A DNA stretch of 64,000 nucleotides from Microbacterium kunmingense (GTDB lineage: Bacteria; Actinomycetota; Actinomycetes; Actinomycetales; Microbacteriaceae). The stretch is from contig NZ_JAKNUS010000012.1 in the NCBI RefSeq assembly GCF_023155745.1, positions 43,745 to 107,744 of the forward strand. The letters are read 5' to 3'. Below are positions 19,660 to 29,321 of the stretch, in pieces. The notes beneath the pieces were generated by a model. It was not told the DNA's origin, searched no databases, and was given only the letters and a program-made list of their open reading frames with translations. How positions within the stretch are numbered: position 1 is the first letter of the stretch; each line of letters begins with the position of its first letter. Position numbers and translations under genes: made by a program.

Positions 19660-20036
19660 CGGGCCTGAAGGTCTTCGGGTACCACGGCGTCTACGACGAC
19701 GAACGGCGCGAGGGGCAGGACTTCGTCGTCGACCTGGTCCTGACCCTCGACACCCGTCCCGCCGCGAGGAGCGACGACGTCGCCGACACCGTCCACTACG
19801 GCGAGCTCGCCGAGGAGGTCGCGGCGATCGTCGCGGGTGATCCGGTGAACCTCCTCGAAACGCTCGCCGATCGCATCGCGCGCGCGGTGCTGCGTCGCGC
19901 GCTCGTCTCCGACGTGCGCGTCACCGTCCACAAACCGCACGCCCCGATCCCGCTGACCTTCGCCGACGTGTCGGTGACGATCAGCCGCGCACGCACCGAC
20001 ACCGAAGGGCAGGCCGATGAGTCGTCGACTGGCTGA
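19635..20036 (+). CDS. folB: Dihydroneopterin aldolase
   Basis: 133 residues. The typical opening ITLTGLKVFGYHGVYDDERREGQ contains the Tyr/His pocket and the acidic residue used by the family. VNLLETLADRIA and VRVTVHKPHAPIPL complete the fold. It cleaves dihydroneopterin to the hydroxymethylpterin in the folate pathway. GTG start 19635 lies inside the folP end. Confidence 0.94.
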   Translation: MDGDTITLTGLKVFGYHGVYDDERREGQDFVVDLVLTLDTRPAARSDDVADTVHYGELAEEVAAIVAGDPVNLLETLADRIARAVLRRALVSDVRVTVHKPHAPIPLTFADVSVTISRARTDTEGQADESSTG

Positions 20037-20550
20037 GGAACTGCAGACGGATGCCACGCCGAACCGTCGCGACGAGGCGATCGCCGTCGTCGCGCTGGGG
20101 TCGAATCTCGGCGACCGGAAGGCCATCCTCGAGGCGGCGCTGACCGATCTCGCACGGCTGCCCCTCGTCACGCACGTGAAGACCGCGACGCCGATCGAAT
20201 CGGTCGCACTGACGCCGGAGGGTCGCGACGCCGACGCCCCCGCCTACCTCAACTCGGTGGCGCTTCTCACCACGCGCCTCGCGCCGACGGTGCTCCTCGG
20301 CTACCTGCACGCGATCGAAGCGCGCCACGGCCGCGAGCGAGGGGCCCGCTGGGCCGATCGCACGCTCGATCTCGACCTCATCGCCTACGGCGAGCTCACC
20401 AGCGACGGGCCGGTGCTGATCCTCCCGCACCCTCGGGCGGCGGAGCGCGACTTCGTGCTCGAGCCCTGGCTGCAGGTCGATCCCGACGCCGTGCTCCCCG
20501 GAGTCGGCCGGGTCGCAGACATCCTCTCCCGCCTGCGGGAACCCTCGTGA
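20017..20550 (+). CDS. folK: 2-amino-4-hydroxy-6-hydroxymethyldihydropteridine diphosphokinase
   Basis: 177 residues. VVALGSNLGDRKAILEAAL is the N-terminal hallmark and RWADRTLDLDLIAYGEL the PPPK signature with catalytic aspartates; LPHPRAAERDFVLEPWL closes the fold. It transfers pyrophosphate from ATP to hydroxymethyldihydropterin. A 20-residue N-terminal extension precedes the domain, which is common in actinobacteria. The start overlaps folB by 20 bases. Confidence 0.95.
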   Translation: MSRRLAEELQTDATPNRRDEAIAVVALGSNLGDRKAILEAALTDLARLPLVTHVKTATPIESVALTPEGRDADAPAYLNSVALLTTRLAPTVLLGYLHAIEARHGRERGARWADRTLDLDLIAYGELTSDGPVLILPHPRAAERDFVLEPWLQVDPDAVLPGVGRVADILSRLREPS

Positions 20551-21035
20551 CGCGCACGCGCCCGCTCGTCCTTCTCGTCGTCGCCGTCCTGGGCGTCGGT
20601 GTCGGATTCCTCATCGACCAGGCACTCACCTCGGCGGGGCGCGCGACCTTCACCCCGGCCGTCTCGCTGCCCATCCTCCTCGTGCTGCTCGCGGTGGTGA
20701 TCGTCGCCCTCGCGGTGCCCATCCGCCGCGCCACCCGGGGAACGGCCGCCCCGGTCGATCCGTTCCGGGCGCTGCGCATCGCGGTGCTCGCGAAGGCGTC
20801 GAGCCTCGTCGGGGCGATCGTGACGGGGATCGCGGGGGGCCTTGCGCTGTTCCTCCTCACCCGGCCTGTTCCGCCCTCGCTAGGCTCGTTGGGGGCCGTC
20901 ATCGCGACGGCCCTGTGCGCGGTGCTGCTGGTGATCGCGGGCCTGGTCGCAGAGCAGTTCTGCACGATCCGGAAGGACGATGATGACGAACAGCCCGGAG
21001 GCTCCGACCCCGGACTCCAGCCCGACGGGCACTGA
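20547..21035 (+). CDS. DUF3180 family membrane protein
   Basis: 162 residues with four membrane segments (about residues 6-26, 38-58, 78-106, 111-135) and an acidic tail (RKDDDDEQPGGS). A DUF3180 gene directly after folK is a standard actinobacterial arrangement. GTG start overlaps the folK stop by 4 nt. No biochemical role is known. Confidence 0.85.
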   Translation: MTRTRPLVLLVVAVLGVGVGFLIDQALTSAGRATFTPAVSLPILLVLLAVVIVALAVPIRRATRGTAAPVDPFRALRIAVLAKASSLVGAIVTGIAGGLALFLLTRPVPPSLGSLGAVIATALCAVLLVIAGLVAEQFCTIRKDDDDEQPGGSDPGLQPDGH

Positions 21036-21699
21036 GCGGGTGCCCGCTTCGCCGCCGGCGCCGCCCGCCCCGTCGGCGCCGCCCGCCCCGTCCGCGCCTC
21101 CGGTGCAGCGGGAGACGGGGGTCGTGCCGCTGGCCGCGGACGACGTCCGGCAGGACGATTACGACCCCGCCGTGTTCACCGCCGGGTCGTTCGACCGTGT
21201 CGTCGAGCCGCGCTCGGAGAACCGGCTCCCGCTCGGCGACGGCACCTGGTACCAGCTCGCCACCGGCTACGTGCGGGTGCAGCTGATCACCACCGGGTTC
21301 TTCTTCCTGCTCGTGCTCGCCGCCGGCCTCGTCGCGGTGTTCGTGTTCGACTTCCGCTGGCTCATGATCCCGGCGGGGATCGTGCTCGTCATCCTCGCCG
21401 CCGTGCTCGCCGTGACACCCCGCCAGGCCCGGTCGTACGGCTATCAGCTGCGTCGAGACGATCTGGTGTTCCGCCGCGGCATCCTGTGGCAGCGGATCGT
21501 CGCCGTGCCCTACGGGCGCATGCAGCTCGTCGACATCACCCACGGCCCGCTCGACCGCGGGTTCGGCATCGCCCAGCTGAAGATCGTCACCGCGGCGGCG
21601 GTGACGGGCGTGACCCTTCCGGGGCTCACGCAGGAGGCTGCCGAGCAACTCCGCGACACCCTCATCGACGTCGCCGAGACCCGTCGGACAGGACTGTGA
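20980..21699 (+). CDS. PH-domain membrane protein (YdbS-like)
   Basis: 239 residues. A long Pro/Ala-rich N-terminus (about residues 1-80) is followed by two membrane helices (about residues 98-140). A bacterial PH domain then has YGYQLRRDDLVFRRGILWQRIVAVPYGRMQLVDI. ATG 20980 and ATG 20983 are both possible; either overlaps DUF3180 by more than 50 bases. It pairs with the longer PH protein downstream, as YdbS does with YdbT in Bacillus. Function not established. Confidence 0.83.
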   Translation: MMTNSPEAPTPDSSPTGTERVPASPPAPPAPSAPPAPSAPPVQRETGVVPLAADDVRQDDYDPAVFTAGSFDRVVEPRSENRLPLGDGTWYQLATGYVRVQLITTGFFFLLVLAAGLVAVFVFDFRWLMIPAGIVLVILAAVLAVTPRQARSYGYQLRRDDLVFRRGILWQRIVAVPYGRMQLVDITHGPLDRGFGIAQLKIVTAAAVTGVTLPGLTQEAAEQLRDTLIDVAETRRTGL

Positions 21700-23378
21700 C
21701 CAGCGCTCCCGCGCCGACCCGTTCGCCGCTCAGCGACGGAGACTGGCACCGCCTGCACCCGCTCACCCCGCTCCTTCGGGGTGGGCTGACGCTCGTCGTC
21801 ATCGCCGGCATCCTCATCGCCAACTTCCGCGACCGCCTGATCCAGGGGGTCGTGCCGATCTTCGTCCCCGAGGTAGACCCCGGCGACTTCGAGACCGGCG
21901 ATCCGCTCGACTTCATCTTCGAACGCGGTCTGCTCCTCGTCGCCCTCGGCGCCGTGATCATCGTGGTCCTCGTGCTCGTCGGGACCTTCTACCTGTCGTG
22001 GCGGTTCCACACCTTCCGCATCACCGGCGACGACGTCGAGGTGCGAAGCGGCGTGCTGTTCCGCACCCAGCGGCGCGCGCCACTGGACCGCGTGCAGGGG
22101 GTCAACCTCACACGGCCGATGATCGCCCGGCTGATGGGCATGGCCAAGCTCGAGGTCGTCGGGGCCGGCACCGACGGCAACGTCAAGCTCGAGTACCTCT
22201 CGACCGCCAACGCCGAAGAGGTGCGCGCCGACATCCTGCGGCTCGCGTCGGGCAGGCGCCTGGCCGAGGCTCGTCAGGCGGCAGCCGCGGCGGCGGGCGG
22301 ACGCGGGGTGGCAGGCGCGGCGTCGACCTTCGCCGCGGGTCTGAACGAGATGATCGAGGGCGCCGAAGACCCCGTCGACGAGCCGGATTCCGTCGTGAAC
22401 ATCCCGGTCGGACGCCTCATCGCCTCCCACCTCCTCGACGGATCGCTGCTGTTCTTCCTCGTCCTCGTTGGCGCGATCATCGTCGCCTCGGTGCTGGGAA
22501 CCCCGTGGCTGCTTCTTTCGGCCATCCCCGCGCTCCTCGGTTTCGGCGCGTACTGGGTCCGCACGATCACGCGATCGCTGCGCTACTCGATAGCGCCGAC
22601 CTCGAGCGGGGTGCGCATCACCTTCGGCCTGTTCACCACCGTGACCGAGACGCTGCCCCCGGGGCGCATCCACGCGCTGGAGATCAGCCAGCCGATCCTG
22701 TGGCGACCCGCCGGGTGGTGGGCGATCACCGTCAACCGGCTGTCGGGGCGCGGGCTGGAGGCCGCGGGGTCGGACCAGTTCGCCACCGTCCTGCCCGTGG
22801 GGACCCGCGCCGACGTCGAGCGCGTGCTCCAGCTGATGCTGCCCCACCTTCCCCGCGAGGAGTGGCCGCTCGTTTTCCAGCACGGCGTCCTCGGCCCCGA
22901 GGGGGATGACCCGTACGTGACCACCCCGCGCCGGGCGGCGTGGCTGCGACCCACCAGCTGGCGGCGCAACGGCGCCTTCGTCACCCCGGACGCGCTGTTC
23001 GTGCGCCGAGGCTTCATCTGGCGCAAGCTCGCGCTCTTCCCGCTTGCGCGCATGCAGAGCCTCGCGATCGCGCAGGGGCCGGTCGATCGCGCGCTGCGCG
23101 TGGCGAACCTCCAGGTGCACACCGTGATCGGGCGCGTGAGCGGCTCGCTCGGCATCATCGATCGGGATGACGCGGTGTCGCTGTTCGACCGCACGGAGGC
23201 CGCCGCCATCGTCGCGGCCGCGAGTGATCGCAGTCACCGCTGGGCCGGGGAGGAGCCCCTCGGTGTCGCCGCGCCGGGGACTGTCGCCGTGCCGGGGACG
23301 GATGCCGCGCCGACGTCGGACGCGTCCGCGCCCGCGGGGCCGAGCGAGGAGGCGCGTCGCACGGAGGTGTCACCGTGA
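21696..23378 (+). CDS. Multi-PH-domain membrane protein (YdbT-like)
   Basis: 560 residues with three PH-type segments alternating with pairs of membrane helices. The PH cores are FRITGDDVEVRSGVLFRTQ, YSIAPTSSGVRITFGLFTT and FVTPDALFVRRGFIWRK. The helices lie near residues 22-40, 82-104 and 244-290. GTG start at 21696 overlaps the previous stop by 4 nt. The Ala/Thr/Pro-rich tail is poorly conserved in such proteins. YdbT homologues are implicated in envelope stress tolerance in Bacillus; transfer of that role here is inference. Confidence 0.85.
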   Translation: MTSAPAPTRSPLSDGDWHRLHPLTPLLRGGLTLVVIAGILIANFRDRLIQGVVPIFVPEVDPGDFETGDPLDFIFERGLLLVALGAVIIVVLVLVGTFYLSWRFHTFRITGDDVEVRSGVLFRTQRRAPLDRVQGVNLTRPMIARLMGMAKLEVVGAGTDGNVKLEYLSTANAEEVRADILRLASGRRLAEARQAAAAAAGGRGVAGAASTFAAGLNEMIEGAEDPVDEPDSVVNIPVGRLIASHLLDGSLLFFLVLVGAIIVASVLGTPWLLLSAIPALLGFGAYWVRTITRSLRYSIAPTSSGVRITFGLFTTVTETLPPGRIHALEISQPILWRPAGWWAITVNRLSGRGLEAAGSDQFATVLPVGTRADVERVLQLMLPHLPREEWPLVFQHGVLGPEGDDPYVTTPRRAAWLRPTSWRRNGAFVTPDALFVRRGFIWRKLALFPLARMQSLAIAQGPVDRALRVANLQVHTVIGRVSGSLGIIDRDDAVSLFDRTEAAAIVAAASDRSHRWAGEEPLGVAAPGTVAVPGTDAAPTSDASAPAGPSEEARRTEVSP

Positions 23379-24052
23379 GGCGCGACGGCCGGCTCGGTGT
23401 CGGGATCATCGGCGCAGGCCGGGTGGGTCCGGTGATGGGCGCGGCGCTCCGCGGCGCGGGGCACGCGATCGTCGGGATCACCGCCGGCTCCGACCGCGAC
23501 CGCCTCGACGCGGTGCTCCCCGACGTGCCGGTGCTCGACCCCGTCGACGTCGTCGCGGGGAGTGATCTCGTCGTGATCGCCGTCCCCCGCGCCGAGCTCC
23601 CTGGGCTCGTCGCGGGTCTCGCCACGGTCGAGGCCTGGCGGCCCGGTCAGCTGGTGCTGCACACCGACGCCTCCCACGGCATCGATGTACTCCAGCCGGC
23701 GACGGCGCGAGGCGCCATCCCGCTGGCCATCCACCCCGCGATCGCCTTCACGGGGTCATCCATCGATCTGCGGCAGCTGACGCACGCCTACGCGGCCGTG
23801 ACCGCGCCCGCGCCGGTGCTGCCGATCGCGCAGGCGCTCGCGGTCGAGCTCGGCTGCGAGCCGGTCGAGGTGGCCGAGGAGCAGCGGCCGATCTACGCCG
23901 AGGCGATCTCCACCGCGACGGAGTTCTCGCGCTCGATCATCGCCCAGGCGGCCGACCTGCTCACCCGCGCCGGGGTCGAGGATCCCGGCCGATACCTGTC
24001 GAGCCTCGTGCACACCACGATCGACCACGCCCTGACCCGCGCCGACGCCTGA
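23375..24052 (+). CDS. Rossmann-like and DUF2520 domain protein
   Basis: 225 residues. An N-terminal NAD(P)-type Rossmann fold (LGVGIIGAGRVGPVMGAAL) is followed by the helical DUF2520 domain with IPLAIHPAIAFTGSSIDL. It resembles the F420/NADP oxidoreductase and ketopantoate reductase superfamily. In actinobacteria it usually sits immediately before panC, which suggests a link to pantothenate synthesis. Here a three-gene minus-strand cassette has separated the two. GTG start overlaps the previous stop by 4 nt. Confidence 0.85.
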   Translation: MRRDGRLGVGIIGAGRVGPVMGAALRGAGHAIVGITAGSDRDRLDAVLPDVPVLDPVDVVAGSDLVVIAVPRAELPGLVAGLATVEAWRPGQLVLHTDASHGIDVLQPATARGAIPLAIHPAIAFTGSSIDLRQLTHAYAAVTAPAPVLPIAQALAVELGCEPVEVAEEQRPIYAEAISTATEFSRSIIAQAADLLTRAGVEDPGRYLSSLVHTTIDHALTRADA

Positions 24053-24105
24053 TCCCTCCGCGCGAGGGTGCACTCCCTCGGCGCGAAGGTGCACCCCTGC
24101 GCGTG

Positions 24106-24975
24106 TCAGCCGCGGAGGGCGGAGAGCTCGGCGAACTCCTCGTCGGTCAGTTCGATGACGCCACCCTGCATGTTGTCCTCCAGATGGGCGACGCTCGAGG
24201 TCCCCGGGATGGGGAGCATGACCGGCGAGCGCTTGAGCAGCCAGGCGAGGGCGATCTGCGCGGGCGTCGCCTCCTTGCGCGCGGCGATGTCGGTCAGCGG
24301 CGAGTCGGCGCCGGTCAGGCCGCCGGTCGCGAGCGGGAACCACGGGATGAAGCCGATTCCCTGCTCCTCCGACCAGTCGAGCAGGTCCTCGGCGTCTCGG
24401 GTCTGCAGGTTGTAGAGGTTCTGCACGGTGACGATCTCGGCGATCTCCTGCGCCTGCTTCACCTCGTCGATCGTGACTTCCGACAGACCGATGTGGCGGA
24501 TCTTGCCCTCGTCCTGCAGCGCCTTCAGCTCGCCGACCTGGTCTTCGAGGGGCACCTTCGGGTCGATGCGGTGCAGCTGGAAGAGATCGATGCGCTCGAG
24601 CCCGAGCCGGCGGAGGCTCATCTCGGCGCCCTGGCGCAGGAACTCCGGGCGTCCGAGCGGCGGCCAGACGTTCGGGGCCGTGCGCGTCAGGCCCGACTTC
24701 GTCGCGATGACCACGTCGTCGGCGTACGGATGCAGCGCCTCCTTGAGGAGCTCCTCGGCGACGTAGGGACCGTACGACTCGGCGGTGTCGAAGAAGTTCA
24801 CGCCGAGTTCGACCGCTCGGCGGAGGACTCGGATCGCCTCGTCATGGTCCTTCGGCGGGCCCCAGACGCCCGGCCCGGTGAGCTGCATGGTTCCGTAGCC
24901 CAGGCGATTGACCTCGAGGTCGCCGCCGATGCGGAAGGTTCCGGACGACTGTGCAGGCTGCGTGATGTTCGTCAT
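24106..24975 (-). CDS. Aldo/keto reductase
   Basis: 289 residues from MTNITQPAQ. The catalytic tetrad can be read: Asp and Tyr in [17 protein letters not shown], Lys in VIATKSG and His in [14 protein letters not shown] and [19 protein letters not shown] are the usual NADPH-binding end. It reduces aldehydes or ketones; substrate unknown. An upstream ATG at 25008 would add 11 residues without homology. It is the last gene of a minus-strand set with the YCII and sigma-factor genes. Confidence 0.86.
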   Translation of the reverse strand: MTNITQPAQSSGTFRIGGDLEVNRLGYGTMQLTGPGVWGPPKDHDEAIRVLRRAVELGVNFFDTAESYGPYVAEELLKEALHPYADDVVIATKSGLTRTAPNVWPPLGRPEFLRQGAEMSLRRLGLERIDLFQLHRIDPKVPLEDQVGELKALQDEGKIRHIGLSEVTIDEVKQAQEIAEIVTVQNLYNLQTRDAEDLLDWSEEQGIGFIPWFPLATGGLTGADSPLTDIAARKEATPAQIALAWLLKRSPVMLPIPGTSSVAHLEDNMQGGVIELTDEEFAELSALRG

Positions 24976-25030
24976 GAAGGAGTGAAGCGCGTCGCGGCGC
25001 CCGAGCATTCCCGGGCGCCGCGACGCGGGA

Positions 25031-25387
25031 TCAGTCCTCGTCCCAGGGGAGCTTCACCAGCGGCAGCACGTACACCCGTCCCGCGATCGCGGTCGGATGC
25101 TGTGTCATGAGGGCGGCGACGTCGTCGATCGACTCGGCCGAGATGATGTCGTACCCGGCGAACCACTCGGTGAACTCGGGGAACGGGCCGTCGGTGATGA
25201 GGGCTCGACCCTCGCGCACCACCACGGATTTCGCCTGATCGGCCGGTGCGGTCGGGGCGCCGCTCTGCAGCATCCCCTTCTTCTCGCCCTCGGCGAGCCA
25301 GCCCTCCAGCATGCGCTGGTCCTCGTCCCTCGGGATGTCGGTACCGGTGGGGTCGGTCATGTGGATGACCAGGTATCTGTTGCTCAT
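25031..25387 (-). CDS. YCII-related (DGPF) protein associated with an ECF sigma factor
   Basis: 118 residues, one YCII fold. The DGPF motif is in [12 protein letters not shown], with [15 protein letters not shown] before it and GYDIISAES after. Proteins of this type are genetic partners of ECF42 sigma factors and may act in signalling or detoxification; their chemistry is not known. AGAGGAGCAG before the ATG is a strong ribosome site. The sigma-factor gene ends about 95 bases upstream. Confidence 0.85.
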   Translation of the reverse strand: MSNRYLVIHMTDPTGTDIPRDEDQRMLEGWLAEGEKKGMLQSGAPTAPADQAKSVVVREGRALITDGPFPEFTEWFAGYDIISAESIDDVAALMTQHPTAIAGRVYVLPLVKLPWDED

Positions 25388-25481
25388 CTGCTCCTCTTCC
25401 GTATGGTCACGCGGGGCCCAAACAGGCCTCTTCGAACAAGCGACGATCGGAGACCGCCCGATCCGACATCTCGTCGCACAT

Positions 25482-26753
25482 TCAGTGCGACGAATTGTGC
25501 GCGAGGTTCCTCCGTCGCGCCGCGAGCAGTTCGGCCATCTCGGGAGACGGGGCGAGCGAGATCGCGCGGTCGTACGCCCGCAGCGCCTCGGCGGTCTCCC
25601 CTCCCGCAGCGCGCAGGTGGGCGCGGACGGCGTGGAACGCGTAGTGCTCCGCCAGGGTGTCGTCGTGTCTTTCCAGGACCGCGAGGCCCGCTTCGGGTGA
25701 ATCCGCCTCGGCGACGGCGATGGCGTGGTTCACGCCCACGATCGGGCTCGGGTCGACCCGCTCGAGCATCTCGTAGAGCGTCACGATCTGCGACCAGTCG
25801 GTGCTCCCGGCGTCGGGGGCGCGTGCGTGCACGAGGTGGACGGCGGCGAGAAGCTCGAAGCGTCCGAGACGGATGCCGGTGGCCCGGGCGATCCGCTGCC
25901 GCTCGGCGATGAGCGCGTCGGCCTCGGAGATCATCGCCCGATCCCATGCGTCGCGGTTCTGCTCGGAGAGGGTGACGAGCGCGCCGTCCGGGGCGAGGCG
26001 GGCGGGGATCCGCGCGGCCGAGGCGAGAAGGAGGGCGAGGAGTCCCGTGACGTCGCCGTCGTCGGGAAGGAGGACGTGCAGCTCGCGTGCGAGCCGGACC
26101 GCCTCGGTGAGGAGGTCGATCCGCAGTCGGTCGGGGGCTTCTCCAGTCGCGGCGTAGCCGTGCGTGTACATCAGCGAGAGCACGGTGACTACCGCGGCGG
26201 CGCGTTCGGGGAGATCGCCCGCCTCGGGCACGCGGAACGGGATGCGCGCCGCGCCGATCTTCGCCTTCCCCCGGGTGATGCGCTGCGCGATCGTCGTGGG
26301 CGGCACGAGGAAGAGGTGCGCGATCTCTGCGACGGTGAGGCCGACGACGACCCGGAGGGTCAGGGCGACCCGGGTCTCCACCCCCAGAAGCGGATGACAG
26401 CACGCGAAGAGCAGCCGCAGCCGATCATCAGCGACCGCGCCCACCTCTTCGGCGGGTGAGTCGTCGGCGATGAGCAGGGCCTCGCGGTGCTTGTCGTCTC
26501 GGCGTGCCTCGCGCCGCAGGCGGTCGATCGCCTTCCGACGCGCGGTCGTGGTGATCCACGCCCCCGGATTGGGCGGCACGCCGTCGGCGGCCCAGCGCTC
26601 GACGGCGACGGCGAAGGCGTCCGCCGCGACCTCCTCGGCGAGGTCGAGGTCGCCGAAGCGGCGGGCGAGGCCCCCGACGATCCGTCCCCACTCGGCGCGG
26701 TGGATCTCGGCGAGCGCGTCGGCGGCGTCGCGTGGCTCGGGCATGGTGTCCAT
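25482..26753 (-). CDS. ECF42-type RNA polymerase sigma factor with C-terminal TPR-like extension
   Basis: 423 residues. Sigma-2 covers about residues 15-80 (RRFGDLDLAEEVAADAFAVA) and sigma-4 about 120-175 (LRVVVGLTVAEIAHLFLVPP, then TIAQRITRGKAKI). The long C-terminal half has HGYAATGEAPDRLRIDL, HAIAVAEADSPEAGL and ALRAYDRAISLAPSPEMAELL, which form helical repeats. This build plus a DGPF partner is the ECF42 group, whose extension controls activity instead of a classic anti-sigma factor. ATG 26753 is chosen; ATG 26744 is nearly as good. It is divergent from panC over a 69-base gap. Confidence 0.88.
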   Translation of the reverse strand: MDTMPEPRDAADALAEIHRAEWGRIVGGLARRFGDLDLAEEVAADAFAVAVERWAADGVPPNPGAWITTTARRKAIDRLRREARRDDKHREALLIADDSPAEEVGAVADDRLRLLFACCHPLLGVETRVALTLRVVVGLTVAEIAHLFLVPPTTIAQRITRGKAKIGAARIPFRVPEAGDLPERAAAVVTVLSLMYTHGYAATGEAPDRLRIDLLTEAVRLARELHVLLPDDGDVTGLLALLLASAARIPARLAPDGALVTLSEQNRDAWDRAMISEADALIAERQRIARATGIRLGRFELLAAVHLVHARAPDAGSTDWSQIVTLYEMLERVDPSPIVGVNHAIAVAEADSPEAGLAVLERHDDTLAEHYAFHAVRAHLRAAGGETAEALRAYDRAISLAPSPEMAELLAARRRNLAHNSSH

Positions 26754-26822
26754 TGGACACGACGATGCGGCCGCTGTCACGGACCGTGCGGGCGGGGATC
26801 GCGCCGCCGATACGATCATCGG

Positions 26823-27668
26823 ATGATCCGCACCCCCGAGGCGCTGCGCAGCCGCCTGGCCGAGGTCCGACGCGACGGCCCGGATGCGAGGGTCGCGCTG
26901 GTGTCGACGATCGGCTCGCTGCACGACGGTCACATCGACCTCATCGACACCGCCCGCGAGCGCGCCGACATCGTGGTGGTGTCGACCTTCGTCAATCCGC
27001 TGCGGTTCGCCACGACCGCCGACTTCGAGGCCTACCCGCGCACCCCCGACGCTGACCGTCTGCTGCTGGAGTCGCTGGGTGTCGATGTCGTGTTCGCCCC
27101 CGGCACCGCGGACCTCCTCCCGAACGGGAGCGTGACGACGAAGATCAGCGCCGGCGACCTGGGCCTCCGGTACGAGGGCCGGTTCCGCCCGTACTACTTC
27201 GACGGTCTCCTCACCGTCGAGGCGAAGCTGTTCCACCTGGTGCAGCCCGACGTCGCCGTCTACGGGCTCCGCGACCGGCAGCGGATCTTCCTGGTCGAGC
27301 GGATGATCCGCGACCTCTTCTTCGACATCGACGTCGCCACGGTCGAGACGGTACGCGGCGACGACGGCCTGCCGGTGTCCACCCGCGCATCGCTGCTCGA
27401 GGACCGCGACCGCCAGGCGGCCGGCAAACTGACGATGGCCCTGGATGCTGCGGCCTCGAACGCCGACCGCGGGGTCGACGCGTGCATCGCGGCGGCCCAG
27501 TCGGCGCTCATGGGCGAGCCGCGGATCAACCTCGAGTACCTCACCGTGGTCGACCCCGCGACCTTCCTCCCCGTGGACGAGGGCCATCGCGGGCGGGCGC
27601 TCGCACTCATCGCCGCGACCGTCGCGGGGCACCGCTTCATCGACAACACCGAGATCTCGCTGCAGTGA
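26823..27668 (+). CDS. PanC-like pantoate-beta-alanine ligase with several altered active-site residues
   Basis: 281 residues, normal PanC length, and nucleotidyl-transferase HxGH present in IGSLHDGHIDLI. Compared from memory with well-studied PanC enzymes, several binding residues differ: FVNPLRF for FVNPxQF, RPYYFDG for RPxHFxG, and YGLRDRQRIF for FGxKDxQQ. VSTRASLL replaces the usual SSRNxYL. These positions contact pantoate and ATP, so either the enzyme has drifted to a new substrate or function is weakened. ATG 26823 follows TACGAT by six bases, so transcription is probably leaderless and starts close to the divergent sigma-factor gene. Confidence 0.8.
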   Translation: MIRTPEALRSRLAEVRRDGPDARVALVSTIGSLHDGHIDLIDTARERADIVVVSTFVNPLRFATTADFEAYPRTPDADRLLLESLGVDVVFAPGTADLLPNGSVTTKISAGDLGLRYEGRFRPYYFDGLLTVEAKLFHLVQPDVAVYGLRDRQRIFLVERMIRDLFFDIDVATVETVRGDDGLPVSTRASLLEDRDRQAAGKLTMALDAAASNADRGVDACIAAAQSALMGEPRINLEYLTVVDPATFLPVDEGHRGRALALIAATVAGHRFIDNTEISLQ

Positions 27669-27797
27669 CGGCCGCTCCCGCGCCCGCGAGCGCGGACCGC
27701 CGACGAGGTGACCTCCCGGCGACCGCCGGCGGATCCCGCCGCTGAGCGCTCGGGCACCCGTCGATACACTTGACGGCGACCCCCGAGGAGCCTTTTC

Positions 27798-29321
27798 ATG
27801 ACCGATTCGCCCGCGCCCGCTGACCCCGCCGAGCCCAGCGACGAAGAGGTCTTCGAGCAGAAGGCCGTACGCCTGGCCAAGCGCGAGCGTCTCATCGCCG
27901 AGCGGACGGATGCCGCGGGCGGCGCCTATCCCGTGGCGGTGCCGGTCACCGACACGATCCCCGCCCTCCGGGCGCGCTTCGGCGACCTCGAGGCGGGGGC
28001 GGAGACCGGGGTGACCGCGGGCGTCGCGGGACGGGTGGTCTTCAGCCGGAACACCGGGAAGCTGTGCTTCGCCACTCTGCAGTCGGGCGACGGCAGTCGC
28101 ATCCAGGCCATGATCTCCCTCGCCTCGGTCGGGGAGGAGTCTCTGCAGCGCTGGAAGGAGCTCGTCGACCTCGGCGACCACGTCTTCGTCTCGGGCGAGG
28201 TGATCTCGAGCCGCCGCGGCGAACTGTCGATCATGGCCACGTCGTGGGAGATCGCCGCGAAGGCCGTGCTCCCCCTTCCGAACGTCTACGGCGAGCTGAG
28301 CGAGGAGGGTCGGGTGCGCAGCCGCTTCCTCGACCTCATCGTGCGCGACCAGGCGCGCGCGACCGTGCGTGCGCGGGCCGCGGTGAACGCGAGCCTGCGT
28401 CAGACGTTCACCGCCCACGACTTCATCGAGGTCGAAACGCCGATGCTGCAGGTGCAGCACGGCGGCGCATCGGCTCGCCCGTTCGTCACGCACTCCAACG
28501 CCTTCGACACCGAGCTGTACCTCCGCATCGCGCCCGAGCTGTTCCTCAAGCGCGCGGTGGTCGGCGGGCTCGATCGGGTGTTCGAGATCAACCGCAACTT
28601 CCGCAACGAGGGCGCCGACTCCACCCACAGCCCCGAGTTCGCGATGCTCGAGGCCTACCAGGCCTACACCGACTACCACGGCATCGCCGACCTCACCCAG
28701 GAGCTCATCCAGAACGCCGCCGTCGCGGTCGCCGGATCGACGACCGTCACGTGGGCCGACGGCACGGTGTACGACCTGGGCGGGCAGTGGGAGCGGCTGT
28801 CGATGTACGACTCCCTTTCGGATGCCGCGGGTCGGGCCATCACTCCTGAGACCTCGCTCGACGACCTTCTGGCCTTCGCCGCCGAGGTCGGCGTCGAGGC
28901 ACCCCCGCACGCGACCCACGGCAAGCTCGTTGAGGAGCTGTGGGAGCACTTCGTCAAGCCCGGCCTCACGCGCCCCACCTTCGTGATGGACTTCCCCGTC
29001 GACACCAGCCCGCTGGTGCGCGAGCACCGATCGATTCCGGGCCTGGTGGAGAAGTGGGACCTGTACGTCCGCGGATTCGAGCTGGCCACCGGGTACTCCG
29101 AGCTCGTGGACCCGGTCATCCAGCGCGAGCGGTTCGTCGAGCAGGCGAAGCTCGCCGCGCGCGGCGACGTCGAGGCCATGCGGATCGACGAGGAGTTCCT
29201 GCGCGCCCTCGAGCACGGCATGCCCCCCACCGGGGGCATGGGCATGGGGATCGACCGGCTCCTCATGGCGATCACCGGGCTCGGCATCCGCGAGACCATC
29301 CTCTTCCCGCTCGTCAAGTAA
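27798..29321 (+). CDS. lysS: Lysyl-tRNA synthetase, class II
   Basis: 507 residues. An OB-fold anticodon domain (about residues 75-175) is followed by class II motifs: motif 2 in [20 protein letters not shown] and motif 3 in [12 protein letters not shown] near the end. It charges tRNA-Lys. GAGGAG eight bases upstream gives the start. Its last bases overlap the convergent DUF4192 gene by 8 nt. Confidence 0.96.
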   Translation: MTDSPAPADPAEPSDEEVFEQKAVRLAKRERLIAERTDAAGGAYPVAVPVTDTIPALRARFGDLEAGAETGVTAGVAGRVVFSRNTGKLCFATLQSGDGSRIQAMISLASVGEESLQRWKELVDLGDHVFVSGEVISSRRGELSIMATSWEIAAKAVLPLPNVYGELSEEGRVRSRFLDLIVRDQARATVRARAAVNASLRQTFTAHDFIEVETPMLQVQHGGASARPFVTHSNAFDTELYLRIAPELFLKRAVVGGLDRVFEINRNFRNEGADSTHSPEFAMLEAYQAYTDYHGIADLTQELIQNAAVAVAGSTTVTWADGTVYDLGGQWERLSMYDSLSDAAGRAITPETSLDDLLAFAAEVGVEAPPHATHGKLVEELWEHFVKPGLTRPTFVMDFPVDTSPLVREHRSIPGLVEKWDLYVRGFELATGYSELVDPVIQRERFVEQAKLAARGDVEAMRIDEEFLRALEHGMPPTGGMGMGIDRLLMAITGLGIRETILFPLVK

